Assembly (NCBI GenBank): GCA_030052745.1
Contig: JANBVO010000054.1
Location: forward strand, 124,001 to 188,000
Source: Pleurostoma richardsiae
Lineage: Eukaryota > Ascomycota > Sordariomycetes > Calosphaeriales > Pleurostomataceae
Direction of reading: 5' to 3'
Length of the DNA stretch: 64,000 nucleotides
Position 1 is the first letter of the stretch. Each line of letters begins with the position of its first letter. The notes beneath the pieces are model-generated. The model had not been told where the DNA came from and searched no databases. It saw only the letters and a program-made list of their open reading frames with translations. Position numbers and translations under genes: made by a program. This document shows positions 44,155 through 54,635 of the stretch, one piece after another.

Positions 44155-45522
44155 ATGTCACTCAGAGATCATCCAAAAGCGTACGGCACAGCTGCCCTTG
44201 CTCTCGCTTTCACAGCCGGGATAGTCCTCACACTTGGATTCAAAGATGCGTACCCGGACCTAGAACGGCGCTATCAGAGTTACTCAGCCAGGCGGAGAAG
44301 GCGAAGACGCAGCACCACCTCATCACGGCGCACTAGCATCTTCTTCACGCCCGTCCAGCTTGAGGATCATGAGTCCGAGGAAGAGGGCGGCGACGACACC
44401 CGCCGCCCGGGAGGCAAGGATTCGCTGCGTGGCATCGTAGACGGCATCGAGGGCGCCATCGGCAACACCCCCCTTGTGAAAATCCGCAGCCTCTCCGAGG
44501 CGACGGGCCGCACGATCCTCGCCAAGGCCGAGTTCCTCAATGGCGCGGGCAACAGCCCCAAGGACCGGGTGGCGCTCAACATGATCACCGTCGCCGAGGA
44601 GCAGGGGCTGCTGGTGCCCAACCGGGGGGACACCATCTACGAGGGCACGGTGGGCAGCACGGGAATCTCGATCGCGACGCTGGCGCGCGCGCTGGGCTAC
44701 CGCGCCCACATCTGCATGCCCGACGACCAGAGCGTCGAGAAGTCCGACCTGCTGCACCACCTCGGCGCCACCGTCGAGCGCGTGCCCGTGGCGCCCATCA
44801 CCTCGCCGGGCCACTTCGTCAACCTGGCGCGGCGGCGGGCCAAGGAGCACGCCGCGGTGCACGGCGACGGCAGCCAGGGGTTCTTCGCGGACCAGTTCGA
44901 GTCGCCCGCCAACTTCGAGGCGCACATGACGACGACGGGCCCGGAGATCATCAGCCAGACCGGCGGGCGCATCGACGCCTTCGTCGCGGGGGCGGGCACC
45001 GGCGGGACCATCGCCGGCGTGGCCAAGTGCATCAAGGAGGAGGCCGGGATGGAGGGGGTCAGGATCGTGCTGGCGGACCCGCAGGGCAGCGGGCTGTACA
45101 ACAAGGTGAGGCACGGGGTCATGTACTCGAGCACGGAGCGGGAGGGCACGCGGCGGCGGCAGCAGGTGGACACCATCGTCGAGGGCATCGGGATCAACCG
45201 CGTCACGCAGAACTTCGAGGCCGGGCGCGAGCTCATCGACGACGCCGTCCGCGTGACGGACGAGCAGGCCTGCAAGATGGCGCGGTGGCTGGTGGAGCAC
45301 GACGGCATCTTCGCGGGCAGCAGCACGGCGGTCAACTGCGTCGCCGCTGTGGTCACGGCGCTCAGCCTGCCGGAGGGGAGCCAGGTGGTGACGCTGATCT
45401 GCGACTCCGGGACGAGGCACCTGAGCAAGTTCTGGAAGAGGGTGGCGGCGATGGGGCTGGAGGATGACGATAAGCCGCAGGATCTCATGACGCTCCTGGG
45501 CGTGGCACCGCCTGAGACGTAG
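44155..45522 (+). CDS. MCY1: Cysteine-synthase-like PLP enzyme anchored in mitochondrial outer membrane (Mcy1 type)
   Basis: This belongs to the fold-type II PLP family of O-acetylserine sulfhydrylase and cystathionine beta-synthase; the yeast relative Mcy1 (YGR012W) is on the mitochondrial outer membrane and its physiological reaction is uncertain. It is a single exon of 455 residues. A hydrophobic anchor (ALALAFTAGIVLTLGF, residues 13-29) is followed by an Arg run (residues 46-52). The catalytic core starts with GIEGAIGNTPLVKI; Lys136 in NSPKDRVA is the PLP Schiff-base lysine. EGTVGSTGISIA is the asparagine/substrate-loop equivalent, and AGAGTGGTIAGVAK is the phosphate-binding loop. The protein ends with GIFAGSSTAVNC and ICDSGTRHLSKFW. 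No CBS domain follows. Confidence 0.93.
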   Translation: MSLRDHPKAYGTAALALAFTAGIVLTLGFKDAYPDLERRYQSYSARRRRRRRSTTSSRRTSIFFTPVQLEDHESEEEGGDDTRRPGGKDSLRGIVDGIEGAIGNTPLVKIRSLSEATGRTILAKAEFLNGAGNSPKDRVALNMITVAEEQGLLVPNRGDTIYEGTVGSTGISIATLARALGYRAHICMPDDQSVEKSDLLHHLGATVERVPVAPITSPGHFVNLARRRAKEHAAVHGDGSQGFFADQFESPANFEAHMTTTGPEIISQTGGRIDAFVAGAGTGGTIAGVAKCIKEEAGMEGVRIVLADPQGSGLYNKVRHGVMYSSTEREGTRRRQQVDTIVEGIGINRVTQNFEAGRELIDDAVRVTDEQACKMARWLVEHDGIFAGSSTAVNCVAAVVTALSLPEGSQVVTLICDSGTRHLSKFWKRVAAMGLEDDDKPQDLMTLLGVAPPET

Positions 45523-45928
45523 CAGATGAAAAATAAAATGTTCAGACTGAGCAGTCTATGAACTGCGAACCCTCGTAGGCATGTATAAAATACCTCGAGG
45601 AAGAAGCCAGATTGCTGTCTATGCTACAATGTCTCTCTATCCTCTAGAGCGAACGAGCCGAAGCCGTCTCGATGACGAGTCGAAAGGGCTCGCCTCGACT
45701 GGGCCCGAGGGTGTCCAGGAAAGGAAACAGACAAGGGAAAGTAATCGCAGCCTGAAAACTCCTCGAGCCTCGCCATGAATGGACAACCTATCATCGCATC
45801 CTGTTACGCCTGAAAACGATCTTGCAGATCTACTGAATCGGCACAAAAGCCAACTGGGCATCATAGACCCAGCGAAAACAAGGTCTGAGCAACTGCTTTG
45901 CCTTGCGGTTGGTACATGGTCGGGGAGG
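45523..45928. other. Convergent intergenic region
   Basis: About 400 bases between the MCY1-like stop and the TFIIS stop. Apart from the AATAAA near its left edge I see nothing. Confidence 0.5.
45532..45537 (+). terminator. Poly(A) signal AATAAA after MCY1-like gene
   Basis: A consensus AATAAA lies ten bases after the stop codon at 45522, which would imply a very short 3' UTR if it is used. Confidence 0.45.
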
Positions 45929-47077
45929 TCAAGAGAACTGTATGTATATCAGCATCGAGTCTAACAGACCAATGGTCCATGAGTAGAGAAGTTGGCTGGG
46001 GCTTACCTTCCACCGGTTGCCGCAGATGGTGCATTCACAAAAGGTCGTCATAGGCTCATCAGCACTACGGGTCTGGGCCTGACTGTAGCTGACTTTTTTC
46101 TGTCCACACTTGCCGCAGGTGAGGGCAGTGCTGATGCTCTTCTCCGCCATGGGGACCTGGGCCTTCTTCATGTTCTCCTTCTCCAGAGCCTCCTCCTGTT
46201 TCTTCTGCTCGGCAGACTTGAGCTCTTCGTGCGTCATGACGACAAACTTGGCCGGCGTGATCTCGCCAGACATGACCTTGCGGCCCAGCTCGATGTTGGT
46301 CTTGCTCTTGAGGTTCTGGAATAGGGAGCGCATCTTCTGCTTGTATCCCGCGCTCTCGGTCTTGTTGAATGCCTCCCACGCTGCAGCCTCGACCTGCAGC
46401 GCCTTCTCCAGGATAGCATCCGCGGGCTGGGTCGATCGGTATGCGATGCCATTGTAGATCAGGCCGATGCTAGCGTTCCGGACCTTGGAGCTCGTTCGGT
46501 TGACGTCGACACCCTCATCTGAGTACTTGAGACGATTGAGAGGGTCGCCCGTATAAGGCTGGCTGTGGGTGCTCGCTGGAGGGGCAGGAGAGGCGGTGCC
46601 GCGGGGAGTGCTCGGGGATGAGATCTTCTTGTGCTTGCCGTGCTTAGCAGCCTCGACGCTCTTCTTCCACTTGCTCACGATCTCGGCGGCAATCCGCGAG
46701 ACTTCCTTGCTCGAGTGGCTACGTAGCTTGCCAATGACGACACCGGCCCGGGTGGCCTGCGATTGATGTCAGAACACACGGAGAAGAGAGCTGATGCACA
46801 AATAGAGTGCGCGATCCTTTCAGGTGCCCTTTGCCCTAGTCAGGCCAAACAGGGCTTGCGGCCTGCTCGATAGGTGACCTAGGAGGAGGATGCAGGGGAA
46901 GGTGGCGCATCCATGCGGTGAGAGGGAAAAGCGCGCACTCACCCTGATGACCTCCTCGGCGGGCGCAGCCTCCTTGCGGAACGTCTCGATCACGGTGACA
47001 ATGACACTTGCAGGCTCATTCGCAGCCAGAACCTTGTTGAGCTCCTTCACCTTTGCAGCAACAGCGCGCTCGTCCAT
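45929..47077 (-). CDS. DST1: Transcription elongation factor TFIIS
   Basis: TFIIS rescues backtracked RNA polymerase II by stimulating cleavage of the nascent RNA. Three exons, 47077-46943, 46756-46007 and 45937-45929, encode 297 residues. Domain I (TFS2N) spans exon 1 and the start of exon 2: MDERAVAAKVKELNK through ATRAGVVIGKLRSHSSKEV. Domain II contains RSLFQNLKSKTNIELGRKV and PAKFVVMTHEEL. Domain III is the zinc ribbon with CGKCGQKKVSYSQAQTRS, the catalytic acidic pair in SADEPMT, and CTICGNRWK. The final exon supplies only Phe, Ser and the stop, giving the family ending NRWKFS. Intron 1 is 186 bases. Confidence 0.96.
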
Positions 47078-48224
47078 GGTGGCAGTCTTGTCGTAGACGG
47101 ATGTCTCGGTAGTGATGTGGGATCGTTGCTTGTCGCGCCAGCTGATTCAACGAGTCGAGAGTCTCGCGAAGAGTGTTTCGGACGGTGAGAGGGAGCACCA
47201 AGAGTGCAGTAGGGAGGGGGAAGAAGTAGAAGTAAGAAGGCGGGAGAAGGCGAGGAACAGGTGGTTATCAAGTGAATGGAACCAACTGCAGGGACCGGCG
47301 CGCAAAGTGAGCAGACAATGAACGAGCGGCAGAGCTGTCGCAAGCTGCTGCACCCTATCGCTGCTTTTTCTTTGTCGGAGGTGGAGGCGACGTGGAGGGC
47401 CAGGTGAGGTGAGGCTGATGACGAGCTGGTGCAGGGAATATGGGGAAACGACGCTCTGCAGCGCTGGCTGGCGAGTTTGTTGCGGGGAGGCACGTGCTAC
47501 ACCCAAAGGGGTAGGCGGTGAGTGGCGGGGCAGGTCGCGGTCTCTCATCCCGACGAGGCTGCGGAAAAGCAGCGACCAACACACAAACTCACAGGCAGCA
47601 CCGGGCTGGGCAGGGGACTGTCCTCCATACACATCCAGTCTCCTCTGGCACAGCAAGAGATCCTACCAGCCCATCTAGGAAGATCGGTGTCTCTTCTTTG
47701 TTGACTGTTTCAGCTGCCGCGCGCGATGTAGAGCTTATGCTCTGCTCATTATCGTTATTTCTGCCTTATCGATAAAGATTGATGGCGATCTTGACGCGCC
47801 TCTCCACAGCGTCAAGCTTGATCCTTGCCGGTGCTGCCTCGCGATAGATTCCTTCACGCCTCTTGCGCATCACTCTTCCCTTCGTTACGACAAGCCTTCC
47901 CCAAGAAAATCATACCCTCTTCAAACTCGGGGGGGCCATTTGGCTGTAGCTTTCAATTTACCCCTCCTTCGAGGGATCAGTCTCCAGAGCCCAAGCGTCT
48001 AAACTCAGAGACAGCAAGCGCCTATCACAGGAGCAAGCGCCTACCAGAAGAAGTACCCTACCAATAGAAGCACCCTGCGGCGACTCTGCTACACCTTCCT
48101 GACAGGACACTCCACTTTTCTTCTCTCACAGCTTGAGAGACCAGATAGATAGGCGGAAGCGGCAGCACCGGTCTCTCTGCAGTTCACCCACACGCTCACC
48201 ATATGTAGCTGAGCCTTCCTGCCG
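47078..48224. promoter_or_regulatory. Divergent promoter region between TFIIS and the F-box gene
   Basis: This 1.1 kb separates two divergent genes. It has pyrimidine-rich stretches on each side and no TATA box or coding region that I can support. Confidence 0.5.
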
Positions 48225-49826
48225 ATGAAGGTTTCCGCAGACGCCATTCCTCAAACAACTTCACTTCCGGGGCTGCTCACTGAACTCACTATCGGAGAAC
48301 CTTCTGAGATGGCTTCGTGGCACTCTTTGCCGAAGGAACTGAGGGATCTGGTCTTTGGGTTCGTTCAAGAGAGCGCGGCCAGCAAAAAGTCCAAGACCCA
48401 CCCTCTCGCCAGTTGCGCAGTCGTCTGCCGGGAATGGCAGGGGATCTTTGAGCGAGCCAACTTCCGGTCTCTCCAGATGATCCCAGATGAGCTCCACATG
48501 CTTGACACCGTCGTCAAGGGCCCGCGCCGGAGATACCTGCGGCACTTCTGGCTGCGGGTGCAGCTGCCCAAGTACAGCAGAGACCTGGTACACGTGCCGG
48601 AGTCGGAGGAAGAACAGGAGGCGAACAGTCTTGCCTTCGGCACCAGCGTCTGGGCTGTCTTCGACATCTTGAGCAAGTGGCAAGTGGAGGAGCTTGAGAT
48701 GGACAGGACCTGGCCTGGCATCGAGCTGGAGATCAGCGTCAGTTCGCCTTCAGACAAGCGGCGGATGCTGGGTGAAGCGGGTCTGGATGACTATGGCGGC
48801 TCCAGGTTCCTCGACTCCGAGGTGGACATGCTGTTGGACGAGGTGCCCGAGCTGCTGGGGACCCAAGGTCTTCCGGAGGTGCACGTCGTTTCTCGGTTCA
48901 GCATCCTCCGTCGCAACTTCCGGTCCATCAGCCCTCGGGCGACTCTAATACTCCTGCTGAGTCTACCCCGGGTTAAGCAGACCTTCCTCGAGCCTTGGTC
49001 CCATTTCGATCCGGAGGACTCTCGGGTACGGGCGGAGGAGCTCAGCTTCCAGCTTGCGTTATGGCCACCCACCCTCAGGAAGGTCACCATATTCGAGAAC
49101 GTCGCCAACTTCAAGATGTCGGATGAGGACGTGATGGACCTCAAGGAGCGCTGTCCCCTGCTCGGCCGGAACCTAGCTCGGCTCAGTCTCCAGCTCGAGG
49201 ACCTCAGCGTCTCCCGCGTCGCCGATGCGAAGCACTTCTTCGCGCCGTTCCTGAAGCCTTCGCTCCGACCGCCCTTACCGCAGTGGAAGAGCCTGCGGTG
49301 TCTGACCCTGAGCTCGACGCTCATCTCGCCGGAGGAGGATCACGACAAGACCAACGAGCTGCTCCGCGGCGCCGGTTCCGCCGCCAAGTGCATGCCGGTC
49401 CTGCGCATCATGGAGCTGTACAGCGCGGAGTCCCGCGACGGCGGGCTGTTCCGGTATGTCGTCGGCGAGACGATGACGCTGGCCAAGTGGGAAAGCACCT
49501 GGGAGTTCAAGGTCAGCGACCGCGTCAAGGACACGTGGCGGGAGGTGTCGCACAAGCACACCCGGCGGGACCTCGTCTTCTACCCCGAGGCGCTCGTGAG
49601 CAACTACCGCTCGCCCGTCAAGTTCATCCACCACAACCTGGCTACCGTGGGGAACGTGCTGCATCCCATCTCCTCTCAGGACATGGTGAGGCGGAGAGGG
49701 AACAGGTCGACGCTGTGGCCAGACAAGCCAGCCACAGACTCCACCAACGTCGTCCTGCAGCCGGACTATGCGGCCAGCCTTTCAGCGCTGTCGCGCCTCA
49801 TGGGCAGCGGGAAACCTACCGTCTGA
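48225..49826 (+). CDS. F-box domain protein (fungal, leucine-rich-repeat-poor type)
   Basis: This is a single-exon gene of 533 residues. An F-box-like segment lies near the N-terminus, about residues 30-75: MASWHSLPKELRDLVFGFV with PLASCAVVCREWQGIFE, matching the L-P-x-E, hydrophobic helix and C-x-x-W positions. Such proteins bind Skp1 and act as substrate receptors of SCF ubiquitin ligases. The rest resembles the large family of fungal F-box proteins with a long C-terminal region: LSLPRVKQTFLEPW, WPPTLRKVTIFEN and LRCLTLSSTLISPEED. I see no clear WD40 or regular leucine-rich repeats. The second methionine (residue 29) sits directly at the F-box and could be the true start. The target is unknown. 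Confidence 0.82.
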   Translation: MKVSADAIPQTTSLPGLLTELTIGEPSEMASWHSLPKELRDLVFGFVQESAASKKSKTHPLASCAVVCREWQGIFERANFRSLQMIPDELHMLDTVVKGPRRRYLRHFWLRVQLPKYSRDLVHVPESEEEQEANSLAFGTSVWAVFDILSKWQVEELEMDRTWPGIELEISVSSPSDKRRMLGEAGLDDYGGSRFLDSEVDMLLDEVPELLGTQGLPEVHVVSRFSILRRNFRSISPRATLILLLSLPRVKQTFLEPWSHFDPEDSRVRAEELSFQLALWPPTLRKVTIFENVANFKMSDEDVMDLKERCPLLGRNLARLSLQLEDLSVSRVADAKHFFAPFLKPSLRPPLPQWKSLRCLTLSSTLISPEEDHDKTNELLRGAGSAAKCMPVLRIMELYSAESRDGGLFRYVVGETMTLAKWESTWEFKVSDRVKDTWREVSHKHTRRDLVFYPEALVSNYRSPVKFIHHNLATVGNVLHPISSQDMVRRRGNRSTLWPDKPATDSTNVVLQPDYAASLSALSRLMGSGKPTV

Positions 49827-50019
49827 CTTCGCACTTGGTCACGGAGGTGAATAGCACAGCTGGTCTGATCTGAATTGAGCTGTATTATGGATATAGAATC
49901 GGTTTATCATACAGTCTATCAAAGAACTAATAGAAGTCGCCTCCACACCTGCGCAGCCTCCTTGAGTGGCAGTCCCTCTCTCGTGTACATACAGGAAAAT
50001 GAATTATTAGAGAGGGGAA

Positions 50020-51636
50020 TTATATGGCAGTGACCTTCACCGTGACGCCATCCTTGGGCCGCAACACCAACCGCCACATCTTCCAGTCCTCGGGGTTGGG
50101 CACGCTCTCGTCGCGCTTGAACTCGTACATGCTGAGCAGGCAGCACAGCAGGATCTTCATCTCTGTCTCGGCGAACTTGCGGCCGACGCAGCCGCGCGGG
50201 CCCTGCAGGAAGGTCATGAAGGCGTTGGGGGTGGCCGTCTCGGGAAGGTCGTCCCAGCGGTCCGGGTCGAAGACGTCGGCGGTCTCGCCCCAGTACTGGG
50301 GCAGGCGGTTGATGGCGTTGGCGAGGATGTAGACGACGGTGCCGGCGGGGACCTTGTACCCGCCCAGGACGTCGTCGGCGATGCTCTGGCGGACGGTCAT
50401 GGGGATGGGGGGGATGTAGCGCAGCGACTCGCGGCAGACGTTGTCGAGGAAGGGCAGCTGGTCGGCGTCGGCGGCGGCGAGCTTGGCCGGGTCGAAGCGC
50501 TCGTTGGCCCTGAACAGGAAGGGCATGTGGTCCTTGATCTCCTCGCGCAGGCGCGACTGGATCTCCGGGTGGGTGGACAGCAGGTGTATGGTCCAGGCGA
50601 CGCCGGTGGCGGTGGTGTCGTGGCCGGCGCCCAGGAAAGTCATGACCTGGTCGCGCATGGTCTCGAAGGACAGGCCCTTCTCGCCGGCGGCCTTGGCCTT
50701 GCGGTCGTCGCGCGCGATCAGCGCCAGGATGTCCTTGCCCGAGGCGTTCTGCGCGGCCTGCTCCTGCTTCTCGGTGATGATCTCGGTGGCCTTGTCGACG
50801 ATGATGCGCCGCGACGTCTCGACGTCCCGGTTCATCTTGGCGGGGATGTGCTTGGAGGCCGGGACGAACGCCTGCAGGCCGTGCAGCGCGCGCGACATGA
50901 GGTCGAAGGCGAACACGAGCCGGTAGGCCTCGCGGATGGGGGTCTCCGGGTGGGTCAGCGAGTCGATGTCGTACCCGAAGCCGGCCTTGCCGATGATGTC
51001 GAGCGTCGTGCGGTTGAGCCACTCGAGCACCTCGATCGACTTGGTGGCCACGCCCTCGGCGCGCATCTCCTCGCGCCAGCACCGGGCCAGCGACAGCGAC
51101 TTCTCCCAGAAGACGGGCGTGAGCGCGCGGATGGACTGGATGGAGAAGCCGGGGGCGAGGGCCTTGCGCTGGTGGACGTGCTCGGCGCCCTCGGCCAGCA
51201 GGACACCCTCGCCCAGGACGCGGACCATCCACAGCTTGGCGCGGACCGGCTTGGGGTAGTTGTAGGGGTTCTTAACAGTCATCTGCTTGAGGGCCTCGTC
51301 GTCCGCGATGGACAGGCGCTCCGCGCCGAAGGGGAAGAAGTAGCGGATGATGGGGCCGTACTGCTTGTGCCAGCGCCGCTGGGGCACGCCGCACTCCTCG
51401 AGGATGATGGCGAAGAACTGGCCCCAGAGAGGGAAGCCGGCGACCGTCGGGACGTGCCGCAGCTCCGACACGTAGAAGGGATAGATCCAGCTCAGCCAGA
51501 CTACAGAGTACAGGGGCAGCATGGCCGCCCACGCGAGGCCGATGGCAGAGACAACGGGGTAGTCATAATGCTTGGCCGCCAGGAAGGAGGCGGTGGTGGT
51601 GACGGCCGCCACGGGCCCAAAGGTGATCTTGTCCAT
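50020..51636 (-). CDS. Cytochrome P450 monooxygenase
   Basis: This is a single exon of 538 residues; the ATG at 51636 is the first in frame. Two N-terminal hydrophobic stretches (TTTASFLAAKHYDYP, GLAWAAMLPLYSVVWLSW) anchor it in the ER membrane, followed by HVPTVAGFPLWGQFF. The I-helix oxygen-binding motif is AGHDTTATG, the K-helix pair is ESLR, the aromatic region is FDPDRW, and the heme loop FLQGPRGCVG carries the axial ligand Cys483. The overall layout is CYP4/CYP3-like, as in fungal P450s that hydroxylate fatty acids or xenobiotics. I cannot name the family or substrate. The neighbours are unrelated (an F-box gene and an elongase). Confidence 0.94.
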   Translation of the reverse strand: MDKITFGPVAAVTTTASFLAAKHYDYPVVSAIGLAWAAMLPLYSVVWLSWIYPFYVSELRHVPTVAGFPLWGQFFAIILEECGVPQRRWHKQYGPIIRYFFPFGAERLSIADDEALKQMTVKNPYNYPKPVRAKLWMVRVLGEGVLLAEGAEHVHQRKALAPGFSIQSIRALTPVFWEKSLSLARCWREEMRAEGVATKSIEVLEWLNRTTLDIIGKAGFGYDIDSLTHPETPIREAYRLVFAFDLMSRALHGLQAFVPASKHIPAKMNRDVETSRRIIVDKATEIITEKQEQAAQNASGKDILALIARDDRKAKAAGEKGLSFETMRDQVMTFLGAGHDTTATGVAWTIHLLSTHPEIQSRLREEIKDHMPFLFRANERFDPAKLAAADADQLPFLDNVCRESLRYIPPIPMTVRQSIADDVLGGYKVPAGTVVYILANAINRLPQYWGETADVFDPDRWDDLPETATPNAFMTFLQGPRGCVGRKFAETEMKILLCCLLSMYEFKRDESVPNPEDWKMWRLVLRPKDGVTVKVTAI

Positions 51637-51819
51637 GGCTAGCAAGTGCGTGATGCTGCGGTGAAGCAGATGATGAGTTTTTGGACAGACTACAGACGAG
51701 AGAGGGAAGAGAAAGGCGGCAGTGGCCTATTATGAGGCTGAAGGGATTAACTGCCCACGGTGCAGTGCGTACTGGTCTCGGGCTAGGAGAGACACAGGAG
51801 AGAGATCGACAGGTTTGTG

Positions 51820-51826
51820 TTATATA
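51820..51826 (-). promoter_or_regulatory. TATA-like box (TATATAA) upstream of the P450
   Basis: On the minus strand TATATAA lies about 185 bases before the P450 start codon at 51636. This distance is plausible for a fungal promoter with a leader of 100-150 bases. Confidence 0.4.
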
Positions 51827-53376
51827 CGGAGTACAGGGGCGACGGATACAGGGAAGCAGGTGGCAGCGGCTGCACGGGAGATCGCAATGCCGAAAGAGGT
51901 CAACAGGGAGGAGAGAGGGCCGAACTGGATGGCTATGACGACCAAACCGGCCAGTGCGGTCGTTCGCAGCGGGGACTTTCAGCTGCTTCCAGCTTTCTTC
52001 CAAGTCCGTCCGACATGATGATATCGCATGCAGGGGACAAGAGTCAAGATTGGGCTCTCCCTCCCTGGTCGGCGAGCACTCGAGCCTCGGTGATGTCGAT
52101 CATCACAAACAAAGACCCAATATATCGGCATGATGACTCCAGTCTGATCGATCCTCGCGGCCGATGAAGAGTCTAAAGGTGCCCGCCGATCCACTTAGAT
52201 GGAGGACTAGGAGGGCTAAGACGCCAGGACATGGTGTTGAACTTGGAATGTGGGGGCCCGCAGGGCCGGGCTGGGCAGTGGGCAAGCAGCCGGTGGCTTT
52301 CCCATGTCTCTCCCATGAGACCCACCGAGGACGTCCGCGGTGGGCCTGCGAGGTGGATGCGAGAGGATCTGAGCCGGCGGCCAGAGTGACAACCTGACAA
52401 GACATCAATTGCCCTCCCGAGACTGGTCGAGCGAGCACGTTATCCGCGCCAAGGCTAGTCGAGGAGCCATTGCTGCGGTGTCCAGCCTGAGACAAGACCA
52501 CATAGAACTGGCCTGTGTTAGCCCCCGGCCGGTCCGGCCATACCGTATGCAGCCCAGCGCCCGAGGGCTAATTATTGCAAACGCACACAGACCTGGTGTC
52601 TTGGGCAACGTCTCCTCACATATCAGTCTCAGGGCTGTAATTACGCGGCTGATAAGGTATAACGGTATAGCATCGAGGCTCTAGCTGGGAACGGAAATCG
52701 GCTTCGCAGTCCACAGCTCGCCCTGCAGTGCGCCATTCCATCTGACACCTCTTCCTAACGGTTTATCACAACGGTAGACTGCCATTCCACTCAGATGAGC
52801 GACCGCAAGGGCCCGCAAGTGTCGATAGCGTCGACGTCGATCTCGCGGTACTGCGATTGTACTTTTCCCCAGTGGGATCGTCGATGTGGGTTAACACCGA
52901 ACACTGTGAGGGACATCCAGTGTAAGCAGTACTGAAGGCCTTCAAGGTTTACTTCTAAGTTCCCTCGGGTTTGTACCTCGCCGGAGTGAAGCTACCGCCC
53001 CGTATCTGGAGGTACCATCTTCAAGTGGAACTCTCTCCGCTGGTGGCCCGTCGGACGGTAACCTGGAGGGAGGGGGTCATCCACAGTCCGTTGCTAGGTA
53101 CCCCAGCCTTGGCTGGAGACTCGACGGGCGGGACTGGGATATCCGGTGGGAGCAGAAGCTGCGGGTCGACGTCACTCCCTTTCTTCCCTGCTAGGAAAGA
53201 GAAATTGATCGCGGCCGGCTGCGAGTCCGAAAGGAGACGGAAAAGACCAGTCCCTGCGGATGATCGGCGTTCCTGCGATCAAAGCACAGAGACCGGGATG
53301 GTTGCAGTTGACCCCCGGCGCTCCTCATTGGATTCCAAGACTGCTGCTTGTGTCATGCTCGTCCGATCTCAGGAGA

Positions 53377-53381
53377 TATAA
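53377..53381 (+). promoter_or_regulatory. TATA-like box (ATATAA) upstream of the elongase
   Basis: ATATAA ends 115 bases before the ATG at 53497 and is followed by a pyrimidine-rich leader. Confidence 0.35.
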
Positions 53382-53496
53382 CCCGGCCCTGTTTCCACAA
53401 ATGCTTGTTTCTCTCTGTGCAGCCTTACCCAAATCCTCACAAGGACTCAGTCGGTCGTTCGATTCTCCTGCGCACTTGGACGCAACTACAGCCATC

Positions 53497-54635
53497 ATGT
53501 CTTCCTCTTTGACCATGTCCATGAATGCTACCTCGAGCCAGCAGCTCAGGGGCAAGCAGCTCCCTGCCGGTGCCTGGGACCTCTTTGATGGGGTCTGGAT
53601 ATCTGTCATGGGCTACCATGCAGACGAGTTCAAGTTCGTCCAGGGCGAGACGCCGATGTCGACGCTGCCTGAGACAACCGCGGCCATCGCGGCGTACCTT
53701 GTCATCATCTTCGGCGGCAGGGAGCTGATGCGGAAGCGTGAGCCCATGAAGCTCAGCTTCCTCTTCAAGCTGCACAACTTCGTGCTCAGCATCCTGAGCG
53801 GTGCTCTGCTGGCCATGTTCATCGAACAGCTTGCGCCGACCCTCTGGAAAGACGGCCTGTACGAGAACATCTGCGGTGATGACGGCTGGACTCGTCCCCT
53901 TGTCACTCTTTACTACGTGAGTATCCTTCTCCAACACATTGTTGAGTGAGTATCCACTGACAATTCATCAGCTCAACTACATCACCAAGTATGTCGAGCT
54001 GCTTGACACGCTCTTCCTGGTGCTCAAGAAGAAGCCTTTGACTTTCCTTCACACCTACCACCACCCGGCGACTGCCTTCCTCTGCTACACGCAGCTCGTC
54101 GGCAACACCTCCATCTCCTGGGTGCCCATCACTCTGAACCTGACGGTGCATGTCGTCATGTACTGGTACTACTTCCAGTCGGCGCGTGGAGTCAAGGTCT
54201 GGTGGAAGGAGTGGATCACTCGCCTGCAGATTGCACAGTTTGTGATCGACCTCGGTAAGCAATCCCCCGCAGGAACACTTCATGTCGATCGTGAGCTCCC
54301 TTGACTGACCTCATCCAGGCTTCGTCTACTTCGCCTCGTGGGACTACTTTGTCAACGCCTATGACCTGCCCCTGCCCAAGACTGGCCGGAAGAAGTGCAA
54401 CGGCACGCCCTTCGCCGCGACCATGGGCTGTGTGGTCCTGACGTCCTACCTGGTTCTGTTCATCATGTTCTACCTCAACACCTACATCCGGAAGAGCAGC
54501 CGCAGGTCCGCCAAGGGTGCCAAGGGCACCAGCGCTGTGGACGTCAAGGACAATGTCTCGGCGGTAAAGCAGAGCGCCGTCAAGGTGGCCAACGGCACAA
54601 TGGCGCACTCAGTCCAGCCTCTGTCTGAGCGGTAA
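53497..54635 (+). CDS. Very-long-chain fatty acid elongase (ELO family)
   Basis: ELO proteins are ER condensing enzymes that add malonyl units to acyl-CoA for sphingolipid and membrane lipid synthesis. Three exons, 53497-53916, 53972-54254 and 54319-54635, encode 339 residues. The family motifs are in order: [12 protein letters not shown], then [16 protein letters not shown], the histidine box HTYHH (residues 167-171), [14 protein letters not shown] and the exon-joining segment [18 protein letters not shown]. Seven or so hydrophobic segments are visible. The C-terminal tail is basic ([12 protein letters not shown]). Layout and length are like yeast Elo2/Elo3 (GNS1/SUR4 family), but the chain-length preference cannot be read here. 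Confidence 0.95.

Larger units (their letters stand above)
51637..53496. other. Divergent intergenic region between P450 and elongase
   Basis: About 1.86 kb with the two promoters. The palindromic string TACGGAGTAC at 51824-51833 recurs in related form elsewhere in the window. There is no credible coding region. Confidence 0.5.
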
